The notes beneath the pieces are model-generated. The model was not told the DNA's origin. It did not search any database and was given only the letters and a program-made list of their open reading frames with translations. The position numbers and the translations under genes are program-made. A stretch of DNA of 10,529 nt from Amoebophrya sp. AT5.2 (lineage: Eukaryota > Sar > Dinophyceae > Syndiniales > Amoebophryaceae), in contig RXOD01006372.1 in the NCBI GenBank assembly GCA_005223375.1, positions 1 through 10,529 of the forward strand. Direction: 5' to 3'. Shown one piece after another: positions 1 through 7,186 of this stretch (position 1 is its first letter; each line of letters starts with the position of its first letter).

Positions 1-119
1 TGCATCGCCAGTATTTAAAGGGGGAGAGGGGGGTTCTTATGTTGGGCGCTATGCGGCGCTCGCTGAACCTTACGGTATACAGGGTCAAATTACTTAGCGA
101 TACCTATGGGAATGCCAGA

Positions 120-154
120 TTTACGGAAGTGAAACCCACTTTTACGGAAATGAA
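120..154 (+). repeat. Two copies of a 14-bp TTTACGGAA-containing repeat
   Basis: TTTACGGAAGTGAA at 120-133 recurs as TTTACGGAAATGAA at 141-154, with one mismatch and a 21-bp spacing. The core TTACGGAA is the second half of the 15-bp word found at 667, 3131, 3171, 4514 and 7399, so these may be diverged members of that family. Confidence 0.6.
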
Positions 155-166
155 CTACTTTTCGAA

Positions 167-201
167 GGAGGCCAAAATCGCCGCCGACGGAGGCCAAAAT
201 C
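167..201 (+). repeat. 13-bp direct repeat GGAGGCCAAAATC
   Basis: The 13-mer GGAGGCCAAAATC occurs at 167-179 and exactly again at 189-201, with a 22-bp spacing. A partial echo (GGCCAAAACCGG) follows immediately. No function is evident. Confidence 0.6.
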
Positions 202-666
202 CGGCCAAAACCGGACTTGGCGGGAATTGGCCGATTTTTGGAACCCGGCGACTTCGCTCCGGGACTGACCGATTTGAATTCCGTAACTTACGAATGATGC
301 TATCAAACGGCTCGGCGCCGCTTTCATTTGGCTTTACAGGCAGGAAAAAGTTGTGGTTTGGGTCCACTTCCCCTCAACTTTGCATTGGAAATTCATCTTC
401 ACCAAACGCCTGGGCGAAGCTGATGAAGCGCTAGCAGACTGAGCAAGAAACCGCCGGAGCCGATCGACGAAGAAGGTCCTAAGTTTCCATCAACGACGTG
501 ACTTGAGCAGAGCTTTGATCTTCGATAGGCACACGATTTCTGATCGCGATGCGGATTCATCAGCAATTTCGTCAGGTATTGCTTGGCCCACCGCGTGGCC
601 ACAGTGCCGCGCATTTTGCCATCGGCTCGTCGTCGTGCGCTGCTCCTGCGAGTATGTTTTCGATTT

Positions 667-681
667 CTGAAAGTTACGGAA
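667..681 (+). repeat. Dispersed 15-bp repeat, copy 1 (plus orientation)
   Basis: An exact match to CTGAAAGTTACGGAA. It lies in the non-genic 5' region. In the plus frame 583-885 it would read Leu-Lys-Val-Thr-Glu, the same reading as the coding copy at 7399. Confidence 0.75.
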
Positions 682-914
682 AGCAGGCTGCATCGCATTC
701 GCAGCACACAAGCATGTGGAGAACAAGGCATACTTTTCGCCGGCGACCGCGCCGGGCGGGATACTCGTTCGCTTCCTGTGCATCGCCTCGGCTCAGCTGG
801 TGAAGCGACGGAGATGCTCTGCGGGACGAGAATCGCGCCGGTCGCCTGGGCGTGTGTGGATGTAGTTGCGGACGCGGAGCTGTAGAAAAGAATGAATATA
901 GGCACGAACTTGGA

Positions 915-938
915 CTAACTCTAACACTAACAGTTACA
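915..938 (+). repeat. Degenerate hexamer tract CTAACN
   Basis: Four consecutive 6-bp units: CTAACT, CTAACA, CTAACA, GTTACA. The tract ends in TTACAG, so it could also be the branch-point and acceptor end of an intron. It is one of many period-6 tracts in the window. Confidence 0.55.
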
Positions 939-1221
939 GATCCGCGAAACCAAAAAGCTCGACAACGCCTAGCTATTGCGCTGCACAGGGTAAGAGAGAC
1001 GAGGGAGCACGGGCCAAGGACTTTCGTCGTCTGGGCGCTCACAACGGGGAGCGAAACCGCATGCGGCACAGCCACTAAAGCACTTCAATGGCCTAGAAAA
1101 TGGACCGAGTGTTGAGCGACGTGTGGGGAGGTGGACCACAGGAGAGGCGGGGCGGGAGCGGTGAGGGTGATCGTGATGATTCCGTATCTTTCGGAAAGTA
1201 GAACTGTCACAGTCTTAACGC

Positions 1222-1251
1222 AATCCAAAACCTAATCCCAATCAAGAACAA
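1222..1251 (+). repeat. Degenerate hexamer tract AATCNN
   Basis: Five 6-bp units in register: AATCCA, AAACCT, AATCCC, AATCAA, GAACAA. Non-coding. It belongs to the same period-6 class as the tracts at 915, 2919, 2986 and 5285. Confidence 0.45.
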
Positions 1252-1307
1252 AAAACGCAGGAATAGGTAGCCACGTGTAAAATTTTTGAGTTTGGCTTTG
1301 GCTCTCA

Positions 1308-1430
1308 GTAAGTGTATAATGGGTGAGTATAGTAGTTGTATAGTTGTGCGTGTGCTTTTACTAAGTGTAAGAAAGAGCAATGAGTAAAGTAAGTGAGAGT
1401 GTGCTAAGAGTCAGTCGCAACGCGATCCAG
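1308..1430 (+). other. Possible short intron (GTAAGT...CCAG)
   Basis: A perfect consensus donor GTAAGT begins at 1308, and an AG acceptor in GATCCAG ends at 1430. The 123-nt interval is AT-richer than its flanks and about as long as the better supported intron at 7062-7186. The downstream frame is open from this acceptor. The upstream exon has no in-frame ATG after its stop at 1268-1270, so the intron, if real, may lie in an untranslated leader. Confidence 0.3.
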
Positions 1431-1630
1431 TTTCATTTAAACTCAACGCCAAGAACGAAGTACTTCCTTTCAATGGTGGCGTGCAGGAACTGTCTGCGGC
1501 CGCGGAGCCCAGCCCCAAGCACGACAGCAGCATGAGCAAGACACGTCCTCCCGTTCCTGTCGCGGGGACCAACGCCACAGCCACGCCGGTGCTCTGCTTT
1601 TACCTACTGCCAGGCCGCGTGACGAGGACG
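1397..1630 (+). CDS. Possible small upstream exon of unknown function
   Basis: This frame is open from 1397 to the stop at 1631-1633 and is in the same register as the larger frame that follows. From 1431 on the translation looks protein-like, with a stretch containing Asn-Glu-Val-Leu-Pro-Phe-Asn-Gly-Gly and then a Pro/Ala/Thr-rich segment. The first in-frame ATG is at 1532, whose first bases overlap the TGA of a 21-codon frame starting with ATG at 1473. A phase-0 donor GTGCTC at 1589 and a phase-0 acceptor ending at 1696 (CCACAG) could splice it to the next exon and remove the 1631 stop. I recognise no domain. It could equally be leader or non-coding sequence. Confidence 0.3.
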
Positions 1631-1633
1631 TGA

Positions 1634-2542
1634 ACACCCCGCGCCGGCCTCCCCACTTGCGGTCCTGCGTGCTGCTCCCGTACGAAGAATCCACAGCCGC
1701 GCACAGACCCGTCGCTCGCCACCGCGGTAGGGCACCAGCCTCGGCTTCATCAGCGCGAGCCTTCTACGGGGCCCGCAGATTCTGCTCCTCCTCCTGCGCA
1801 ACCCCAACCACAAGTGCAAGAAGCTCGCCTGCTGCTGCAAGAACAGGATCTTCTTCTGCAGAACCAGCGCTCACGGCCCGAAAGATTCGGAACTTACTGC
1901 GGTGTGGATCCCACGCCGAGGCCAGCGGTCGCGGCGGGGGCGGCAAGAGGTCCGAGCTCATTCGCCTCCAAGATTGAGCGCGAGGCCGACAACAGCAGCA
2001 ACGACGAAAACTCAATGGAGAATCCGTTCGGGGATCCCGACGCGGAGGCTGTTCCGCTGCAGCTTCGGCGACGGCGAGATGCGCCCCCGTCTCCCGCGAG
2101 ATCGCCCGGGCGCCGACGGAGACGCTCGAGCCAGCTCGGCGATGCTGTCGGCGAAGGCCGCGGATACACACCGCAACAGCTCCGCGACATGGGCATGAAC
2201 GTCGTCAGAACCTACCCAGACATCGAATCGCATCTCTCTCTCCTAGAACGAAAAGGAGTTCACCAGCGCCCGTCGCCGACAAAAACCAGGGGCAAACCCC
2301 CTGCAAAGATGACGCTGACAGCCAAATACTTAAAGAAGAACATGCATAACTGGCGTCGCTCTAGGGAAGCGGCAGCGGCAGAGGAGGGGAGCTTGCCACT
2401 GGGTGAGCCAACGAAGAAGGTGGGCAACCTCCCGGACGCGGAGGAAATGGGGGAGTACTTCACCCACCTCCTCCGTGAGCGGTACTACACCAATCCGGAC
2501 GACATAACGTGGAAACGCATCACATGCCCCGAGGTACCTTGA
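1634..2542 (+). CDS. Hypothetical protein or exon with coiled-coil-like start and Arg clusters
   Basis: Open frame without stop from 1634 to the TGA at 2540-2542; the true 5' border is uncertain. A Pro/Gln-rich stretch (about 1785-1813) leads into Gln/Leu-rich heptads (about 1814-1867), then an acidic Ser/Asn segment. Two Arg clusters at about 2065-2130, set among Ser-Pro, resemble nuclear localisation signals. A more ordered Lys/Arg- and Leu-rich part (about 2160-2530) follows. The first in-frame ATG inside is at 2014, but the sequence before it also looks coding, so an upstream acceptor (for example ending at 1696 or 1706) is more likely than a start there. The last codons are preceded by GAG|GTACCT, a phase-0 donor at 2534, so the TGA may be intronic and the exon may join the next block. 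No family is recognised. Confidence 0.6.
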   Translation, partial: TPRAGLPTCGPACCSRTKNPQPRTDPSLATAVGHQPRLHQREPSTGPADSAPPPAQPQPQVQEARLLLQEQDLLLQNQRSRPERFGTYCGVDPTPRPAVAAGAARGPSSFASKIEREADNSSNDENSMENPFGDPDAEAVPLQLRRRRDAPPSPARSPGRRRRRSSQLGDAVGEGRGYTPQQLRDMGMNVVRTYPDIESHLSLLERKGVHQRPSPTKTRGKPPAKMTLTAKYLKKNMHNWRRSREAAAAEEGSLPLGEPTKKVGNLPDAEEMGEYFTHLLRERYYTNPDDITWKRITCPEVP

Positions 2543-2561
2543 GACGGAGGCCTCCTTGGTT

Positions 2562-2629
2562 CCTACACCTACTTCTAGTTCTAACAAAAGACTCTAGTTT
2601 CTGACTAGTTGTAGATGTAGTCTCTACTT
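2562..2629 (+). repeat. Degenerate hexamer tracts CTANNN and TAGNNN
   Basis: Units CCTACA, CCTACT, TCTAGT, TCTAAC occupy 2562-2585. After a break, TAGTTG, TAGATG, TAGTCT, CTACTT occupy 2606-2629. Non-coding low-complexity DNA just after the frame that ends at 2542. Confidence 0.5.
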
Positions 2630-2918
2630 CTCGCGCTACTTGTTAATGCAATCAGTAAAGTTGCGCTTTTGTTCCCGCAAAGTGTATTTCGCTGGCTTTT
2701 TCCAGCAGTCCGACCGCACCCGCTTCCTCTAGGATAACAAAAGGAAGCGGGGGCAAGGATGAGACTTTAATGTTCCGACAACGCTGACGTCCCCCGTGCG
2801 TGCGGGGACTGCCTGGCAGCCGCCTGCTGGCAGGGAGGAAGACCGGAGCCGCGAGGTGCACGGGACTGATCGCCCCCGCCCGCCTTCCTTATTTGTCATT
2901 TTCTTCGCTTGGTTGCCG

Positions 2919-2972
2919 TTCCGCTTCCGGTTCCCGCTCGCGGTCGCGCTCCCGCTGCCCCTCCCCCTCGGT
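2919..2972 (+). repeat. Nine-unit degenerate hexamer tract, C/T/G only
   Basis: Nine consecutive 6-bp units run from TTCCGC and TTCCGG through CTCGCG and CTCCCG to CTCCCC and CTCGGT. The strand has no A over the whole 54 bp. This is the clearest period-6 tract in the window, and it is non-coding. Confidence 0.65.
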
Positions 2973-2985
2973 AGCTTTTGGGCTT

Positions 2986-3027
2986 GCGTAGTTGTAGTAG
3001 CAGTTTAGCTTTAGTGTTAGTTTTAGT
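2986..3027 (+). repeat. Seven-unit degenerate hexamer tract ending in TTTAGT
   Basis: Units are GCGTAG, TTGTAG, TAGCAG, TTTAGC, TTTAGT, GTTAGT, TTTAGT. The TAG core is kept while flanking bases change. It lies 13 bp after the C/T/G tract, so composition switches abruptly while the 6-bp period continues. Confidence 0.6.
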
Positions 3028-3057
3028 AGCACAAGATAGATAGCCCAAGAGCAAGAC

Positions 3058-3081
3058 GCTCTAGCGCTAGCAGTAGCGGCA
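3058..3081 (+). repeat. Degenerate hexamer tract GCNCTA/GCNGTA
   Basis: Units GCTCTA, GCGCTA, GCAGTA, GCGGCA in perfect 6-bp register, non-coding. Confidence 0.5.
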
Positions 3082-3130
3082 TGAGTTCTTGCGATCCTGA
3101 TCTTGTGGCTGCCTCGGCCTCAAGATGACT

Positions 3131-3149
3131 TTCCGTAACTTTCAGACTT
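3131..3149 (-). repeat. Dispersed 15-bp repeat, copies 2a (minus orientation)
   Basis: TTCCGTAACTTTCAGACTT. Bases 3131-3145 are the exact reverse complement of CTGAAAGTTACGGAA, and the 19-mer recurs exactly at 3171. A shortened echo (TTTCGTAACTTCA) lies between the two. Confidence 0.75.
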
Positions 3150-3170
3150 TCGTAACTTCACGGTCACGCG

Positions 3171-3189
3171 TTCCGTAACTTTCAGACTT
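3171..3189 (-). repeat. Dispersed 15-bp repeat, copy 2b (minus orientation)
   Basis: An exact 19-bp duplicate of 3131-3149, 40 bp downstream. It sits about 76 bp before the candidate acceptor at 3265 and about 90 bp before the ATG at 3281. Its plus-strand text, GTAAC followed by TTTCAG, resembles a branch point plus 3' splice site, but copies elsewhere are in the opposite orientation. Confidence 0.75.
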
Positions 3190-3280
3190 GAAGCCAGTAC
3201 CAGTACGCGACCCCCTGTCGTGACCATAGACACGCCCTCACTAGCCGCAATCAATCCCCTATCAGTGTGCCTCGAACTCG

Positions 3281-5027
3281 ATGTCGATCGCCGTCTTCAG
3301 TTTCAGTGACAGTGAGCGCGAGCCTGCTGGTGCTACGACTCTTTCCACCCCCCTACTCAATCAGGAGCTACGAGAATGCGTCGACTTCGACGCCGTCGAG
3401 GACCTGGACGCCGCGGCTGAGACGAAGCGCGCAGCGCGCAGCGGCCTCATCAAAGCACTCTTCGGAAGCGAAGACGACGAGGAAGCGAAAGAATCCCGGA
3501 AGCAGATCCAAGCCTTTTTCGACGCCTTCGACCGAGGCGATTACAACACGTGCCGGATCTTTGTCAAGTACGTGGTTGCGACAGGGCGAGGATCTGGCGC
3601 GCAAAGGCTCCGCGGGATCGTCGGCTTTCTGAGGGGTCACGGCGGCGTTGTAGTCGGGCACGGCAAACGGGGAGACTCGCTTCCGGTTGCCGCTAAACTG
3701 CTCAAGGAACTCGACCCGCGCAACCTACTGATGAACCTCGAGAACGAACAGCCCGGGGGCGGAAGCTACCTAAACGCAGTCTCTCTTCCGGACGGCTTTG
3801 CGGACCTCGAAGTGGAGAAAGCTGCGAAGTGCGCGCGATTATTCTCCACGTCCACCAGGGTGCTCGAGAACACCCTATCGGAAGAACAAGCCGTCGCGCA
3901 TATCGACGCGACTAGAAGTGCTGCCGAGGCGGCAAATAATCTACTCCGGAGAACAGTGGAGAGGGCGGAAGACAAGGTCTGCTGTGTGGGGATGTGGTCC
4001 ATGCGGAAGGAAACGCTGGCTTTCAACAATCCAGCGACCACGCTCACGCAGGCCTACCAGTTATGGCAGAAAATGAAAAATTCCCGCCTCGGCCTCTTGG
4101 AGGCGGCCAAGGATGGGTCTTGCCATTCTCCGCCAAAACTGAGCGGCGCGGCAGTCAGCTCCCGAGCCGCACATCAGCGCGGCCTCCTCAGTTGTCCGTC
4201 CGCCCAGCCCGCCGACGCGACGGGCTCCACCGTATTTAGCGAGACCGGCGAACATGGAACCCAACTGCTCGGCGCCCACACCGGCTTGGCAGGTGCGTTC
4301 AACACCGGGGTCTTCGACGATTGGGATTTTGTTGGTGGCCCACTCCTGGGCTCCCACCTAGACGTGGTCGACGAGAGCAGCATCTTTTACGACCGCTCTG
4401 ATACGGTCAACGACGAGGACGGAGGCTTTTCGCTATGCCCGTCCAAATTAGCAGCGGAGTTGTACCGCTCTACTTCTACTGCTAGTTCGATCGCGGCGAG
4501 CTCTAAGCCAAACCCGAAAGTTACGGAAACGGGCGCACTTACAGACGCTGCCCGAGCGCCTTCAGCGTCATCGTCTTCTTCGCGATTATGCCGCGCCCCA
4601 GATCCAGCGTTGTCAGCGACAGGGACAGCGTCAGCCTCAGCGTCAGGAGGCTCGCGCTACAACGATGCGCCTGGGCGCGTGGGGAGCAGCTCTTCTTCTG
4701 CCGCAGCGTCTACATCTTCGTGTCCAGCGCCGGGATCAGCTTCACCAGCGAGACCCACTCTCGCAGGAGCAGGCGCGTACCCAGGCCAACAGACTGCAAG
4801 TTCAGCTTTATCGTCGTCGTATGGGAATCCGTGCAGCTCCTCCTCTTCCTCTTGCTTCAGAGCCGTTTCGCACGCGATGAAGTCGGACAGCGGCAACTTC
4901 GACCCCGGCCTCCACTTCCAGGACTCGGAAACACATACGCAAATCCCGGCCGAAGACGCTTACTTCGAGGCTTGCTTCGCGTACGAGGAGGATTTGGCCC
5001 CGGAACACGTGCGCCACAATGTTCGGA
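3281..5027 (+). CDS. Large hypothetical protein, block B (helical domain plus Ser-rich linker)
   Basis: The frame begins with ATG at 3281, the first ATG after an in-frame stop at 3242-3244, and stays open to 5089. I end it near 5027 because the last codons become low-complexity and a phase-1 donor (GTACTA at 5028) fits the next block; phase-0 donors at 5009 and 5021 are alternatives. The N-terminus starts with a Phe-Ser/Asp-Ser repeat. About 3368-4110 encodes a compact, mostly helical-looking region rich in Leu/Ala/Glu, with a Gly-rich loop (about 3640-3665) and a Cys-Cys-Val-Gly-Met-Trp stretch (about 3979-3999). From about 4110 to 4860 it is Ser/Ala/Pro-rich and probably disordered; the end is acidic. 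There is no signal peptide and no recognised family. A copy of the 15-bp repeat at 4514 is translated as Lys-Val-Thr-Glu. It is probably the first or second large exon of the gene continuing to 10356. Confidence 0.75.
3296..3325 (+). repeat. Coding hexamer tract encoding Phe-Ser/Asp-Ser
   Basis: Units TTCAGT, TTCAGT, GACAGT, GAGCGC, GAGCCT lie in the reading frame and encode FSFSDSEREP. This is a coding member of the period-6 class seen in the non-coding DNA upstream. Confidence 0.5.
4514..4528 (+). repeat. Dispersed 15-bp repeat, copy 3 (one mismatch, coding)
   Basis: CCGAAAGTTACGGAA differs from the consensus at one base. It is translated Pro-Lys-Val-Thr-Glu inside the Ser-rich linker of block B. 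It is bracketed by CCCG on the left and CGGG on the right, giving a short inverted flank. Confidence 0.7.
4615..4650 (+). repeat. Coding hexamer tract AGCNNN
   Basis: Units AGCGAC, AGGGAC, AGCGTC, AGCCTC, AGCGTC, AGGAGG. In the block B frame this contributes to a Thr/Ala/Ser/Gly dipeptide run. It may be replication slippage in a low-complexity linker. Confidence 0.5.
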
Positions 5028-5046
5028 GTACTAATATTAAATCATC

Positions 5047-5100
5047 GCTACATGCTCTACGAACTACGACTACGTCTAGCTCTGGCTAGCCCTAGCGCCC
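5047..5100 (+). repeat. Degenerate hexamer tract TACGNC/TAGCTC
   Basis: In 6-bp register the units read GCTACA, TGCTCT, ACGAAC, TACGAC, TACGTC, TAGCTC, TGGCTA, GCCCTA, GCGCCC. Bases 5064-5077 are the reverse complement of 7094-7107 in the next intron. Confidence 0.45.
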
Positions 5101-5156
5101 TTGTCCAAGTACAGAACACGCCACCCATTTTACGTGCACGCGCGCACTTAGAACCG

Positions 5157-5210
5157 ACTGGTAGCTGCTCAGACTCTGCATTTAGCACTGGTATCTGTTC
5201 AGACTTTGCA
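5157..5210 (+). repeat. Imperfect tandem repeat, 24 bp at 30-bp period
   Basis: The copy at 5157-5180 starts ACTGGTAGCTGCTCAGAC and the copy at 5187-5210 starts ACTGGTATCTGTTCAGAC; both end in TTGCA or CTGCA. I count 3 mismatches in 24 bp. It lies inside the probable intron. Confidence 0.65.
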
Positions 5211-5284
5211 CAGTGGTGCGGTACCTACGAAAACGCTTTGTAAGTACTCAAACACTTTTTGCATTATTTCTCGGAAGCGTCGCC

Positions 5285-5344
5285 AACTGCAAGCGCAACC
5301 GCAACTCCTAGTCCTACTCCATCACCATCTCCTTCTCGTAGACC
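5285..5344 (+). repeat. Ten-unit degenerate hexamer tract
   Basis: Units drift from AACTGC, AAGCGC, AACCGC, AACTCC through TAGTCC, TACTCC to ATCACC, ATCTCC, TTCTCG, TAGACC. Adjacent units usually differ at one or two bases while distant ones share little, as expected of a stepwise-evolving repeat. Confidence 0.6.
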
Positions 5345-5383
5345 TGGCCCAGTCTACGGTCTTGCTCACACGAAAGATAGGAC

Positions 5384-5449
5384 GAGCCTAAACCTAAAGG
5401 CCTACTCTTCCTGGACATCCTTAAGCTTAAATCTAAACCCAAATCAGAG
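5384..5449 (+). repeat. Degenerate hexamer tract CTAAAN
   Basis: Units GAGCCT, AAACCT, AAAGGC, CTACTC, then CTTAAG, CTTAAA, TCTAAA, CCCAAA. It runs up to the probable acceptor of block C, so part of it may be either intron end or the first codons (Lys/Leu/Pro-rich). Confidence 0.4.
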
Positions 5450-7061
5450 GCGGTCGCGTGGCTCCGTAAGCGCGGCCTCTCGGTCGTGGAGGCGGTTTAC
5501 GTCTCCACGCCCGAGCAGCGTGCGGCCTGCGAGACGTACTCCGTCGCGCCGATCATCGCCGGTCGGGTGTGCCCTGACAACACCGACGTTAAGGAGTGGA
5601 AGATGATGAACGTGGACGCCCAGCTCAATAAGGCGGCGTTCATCGACGAGGATGCTTGCGCTGCGGCTGCCCCCGGAGAGCAGGGCGACAGCGCGGACTA
5701 CGTGGCGGACGCGCAAGAGCAAGTGGGGGCAAGCTTCTGGGACACTCCTCGCAAACCGAAGAAGACGGCGGTCCACTTGTGGAAACCCGTGAACGCAAGG
5801 GCCATCCAGTCTTGGGGGGGCTGGAATCACGTAATGGCCGACACGTACAAAATCATGGACCGGCTGATCGCGCTGCCCGGAGCGGTTGCCGAGGATTTCG
5901 CGTCGAACAAAGCGTGCAGGGACACGCCTCACACGTCTCTGGTTGTCGGGGTGAGCGACGACGGAAGCGATGAAGGCTTGATGTGGGGGGAGATGGTTAA
6001 GATGAGCCGGGCTTGCAGGTTGTTCCGCGCACGGCAACTGGGCATCCTGGACGCAGCTGGCGATTTTTCTTTGAGTACGGTTCCCCGGCAGCCGCTGCCG
6101 ATGGAGCCTACCGACATCCCGCGTGGACTCCCAACGACGACGCGGGTCCGCGTCTTCGAATCCGAAACTTACAGAAACGGCGCGTCCTGCTTCGTCGAGC
6201 CTGACGCGTGTGAGTCCCAGTCCCAGCAGCTTTTAACGTTGGAAATTGATCTCGAGGACGAGCAGCAGCGCCGCGATCCCCGAAACAAAGACATTCTCGC
6301 CGCTCGGACGCAGCAGGCCTCGTCCTCGTCCACTTCGTCGTCTGCGACTGCATCTGCGCGTCCTCGTCCACGCCGAGAGCGGAGCAGGCGGAGGCCCGGC
6401 AGGACGAGGTCGAGGACATTCATGACCCAGAGCACCCCCAGCGACGTAGAGCCAGAAGATGAGACGAAAGACGAGAGCAGCGCTCGTCCGGAAGCGTGCC
6501 CGTACTCGCGCCAGCGTTTTCCCAGCGCGGTGCCCACCTCCGTGTCTGCAGGGAGGGCCGCCGCGAAAGCGTTGCAGCCGTCCGGGTCTTGTCGACGTGT
6601 GCAGTTCAGCAGCCAGGTGGGCTACAAGTTCATCGGCCCGTCGTCGACCTCCACCTCGGGCTTCGATGAACGAGCTGCAGCCAGTGCTGCGCCTGAATCT
6701 CTGGAAGCGGAAGAGGCGGTTGTGGAAGATGTACAGATGGGCGACTCGCTCGACATCGGCTTCTGCGCCGGGGGATCGGATATCGACGTGAGTAGCTCTA
6801 TGGCGGTTTGCGGGGGGCAGCTTGGACACCCGGTCACGGGGAGTCAGAACTTCGCGGCGCGGTCGCAAACAGCGTTATCCGGCCCCGCCTTCCCAGCTCA
6901 CGGTAGCGGGCCGATCCCGTGCGAGAGTGGCGCCCTCACTTCTGAAACTTTCGGACCGCGGGCCCGAGCGGGACCGGGAGCGCAAGCAAAAAGCGACGAT
7001 AGGAGCCGGCCGCGGCTGCAAGTCTACGAGGATGAAGACGATGACGGCCTGCGATTCGAAG
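5448..7061 (+). CDS. Large hypothetical protein, block C
   Basis: The frame is open from 5381 to the TGA at 7091-7093. I start at 5448, after an acceptor-like CAAATCAG; no ATG precedes the clearly coding part, which supports this being an internal exon and not a gene start. The first 670 bases encode a compact region with Val-Ala-Trp-Leu-Arg-Lys near the start and a Trp-rich stretch at about 5770-5865 (Leu-Trp-Lys-Pro, Ser-Trp-Gly-Gly-Trp), then an acidic loop and a Leu/Met/Arg helix. A Ser/Thr run (about 6316-6354) is followed by an Arg-rich block (about 6355-6417) resembling a nuclear localisation or RS-like segment. The rest is acidic, Ser/Ala/Gly-rich linker. Degenerate 15-bp repeat copies fall at 6161-6176 and 6941-6955. 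The exon ends GAA G|GTAGAG. No family is recognised. Confidence 0.75.
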
Positions 7062-7186
7062 GTAGAGCTCGTTTCTTTTCCGATGTCAGCTGAAGACGTA
7101 GTCGTAGACGTAGACCTGCACGCAGTCAATTCCCTCCACCAGTCAAGCCTCGCAATTTTGTATCTATCACCCTGGTACTTTTACAG
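7062..7186 (+). other. Spliceosomal intron, 125 nt, phase 1
   Basis: Donor GTAGAG follows GAAG at 7061, and the acceptor tract GGTACTTTTACAG ends at 7186. Block C leaves one base of its last codon and block D supplies two, so G plus CA gives Ala and the frame is restored exactly. Without splicing, block C hits TGA at 7091 and block D has an in-frame TAG at 7111. The intron holds the period-6 tract 7094-7117. The pyrimidine-rich acceptor and the phase match make this the best supported splice event in the window. Confidence 0.7.
7094..7117 (+). repeat. Degenerate hexamer tract AGACGT, intronic
   Basis: Units AGACGT, AGTCGT, AGACGT, AGACCT. Bases 7094-7107 are the exact reverse complement of 5064-5077 in the preceding intron. 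Confidence 0.6.

Larger units (their letters stand above)
1..1396. other. 5' region with no confident gene
   Basis: No reading frame here looks convincingly coding. The longest plus-strand frame is an ATG-started 131-codon frame at 39-434. It runs straight through short DNA repeats at 120-154 and 167-201 and has no recognisable domain. Frames at 549-803 and 583-885 overlap each other and neither is clearly better. The region does hold splice-like signals: an acceptor-like CTAAC-rich tract ending in TTACAG at 938, a donor-like GTAAGA at 990, and a perfect GTAAGT at 1308. Short untranslated or coding exons are therefore possible. No tRNA, rRNA or clear core promoter was found; a TTTAAA near 14-19 is too weak to call. 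Confidence 0.5.
2534..3265 (+). other. Candidate 732-nt intron, or alternatively intergenic spacer
   Basis: The left edge is GAG|GTACCT in phase 0. The right edge is CCCCTATCAG at 3265, also phase 0 relative to the frame carrying the ATG at 3281. Splicing would fuse the 1634-2533 exon to the 3266-5027 block. Inside are T/TAG-rich low-complexity DNA, several degenerate period-6 tracts and two exact copies of the 15-bp dispersed repeat. No convincing coding frame was seen; the small frames at 2796-3008 come from the low-complexity C/T tract. The alternative is that one gene ends at 2542 and another starts at ATG 3281. Confidence 0.4.
5028..5447 (+). other. Probable intron between blocks B and C (borders uncertain)
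   Basis: The frame of block B degenerates into TAG-rich low-complexity DNA and stops at 5087. Block C, in the same register, is open only from 5381. One phase-consistent choice is donor GTACTA at 5028 and acceptor CAAATCAG at 5447, both phase 1 (420 nt). Another is donor 5021 or 5009 with acceptor CCTTAAG at 5425, all phase 0. The interval holds period-6 tracts, a 24-bp imperfect tandem repeat and a 14-mer shared in inverted orientation with the next intron. No coding frame inside looks convincing. Confidence 0.5.

Noticed and set aside
245..264. CCCGG...CCGGG hairpin as a terminator or structured RNA
   Set aside because: Only 5 bp of stem with a 10-nt loop and no T-run; such stems are common in GC-rich DNA, and a bacterial-type terminator is not expected here.
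39..434. ATG-started 131-codon plus-strand frame
   Set aside because: It runs through the short direct repeats at 120-154 and 167-201, has no domain or convincing composition, and opposite-strand frames overlap it. A frame of this length is not rare in such DNA.
399..905. 168-codon minus-strand frame
   Set aside because: Composition is erratic, it carries the antisense of the 15-bp word, and it competes with two plus-strand frames. No recognisable motif.
1264..1315. Resemblance to a dinoflagellate spliced-leader sequence followed by a donor
   Set aside because: Only scattered blocks (GTAGCCA, ATTTT, TTGGCTCTCAG) match and with wrong spacing. The GTAAGT is better explained as an ordinary intron donor or chance.
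5384..5443. Telomere-like CCTAAA repeats
   Set aside because: The period is 6 with drifting units, not a uniform telomeric repeat, and it fits the general degenerate period-6 pattern of the window.
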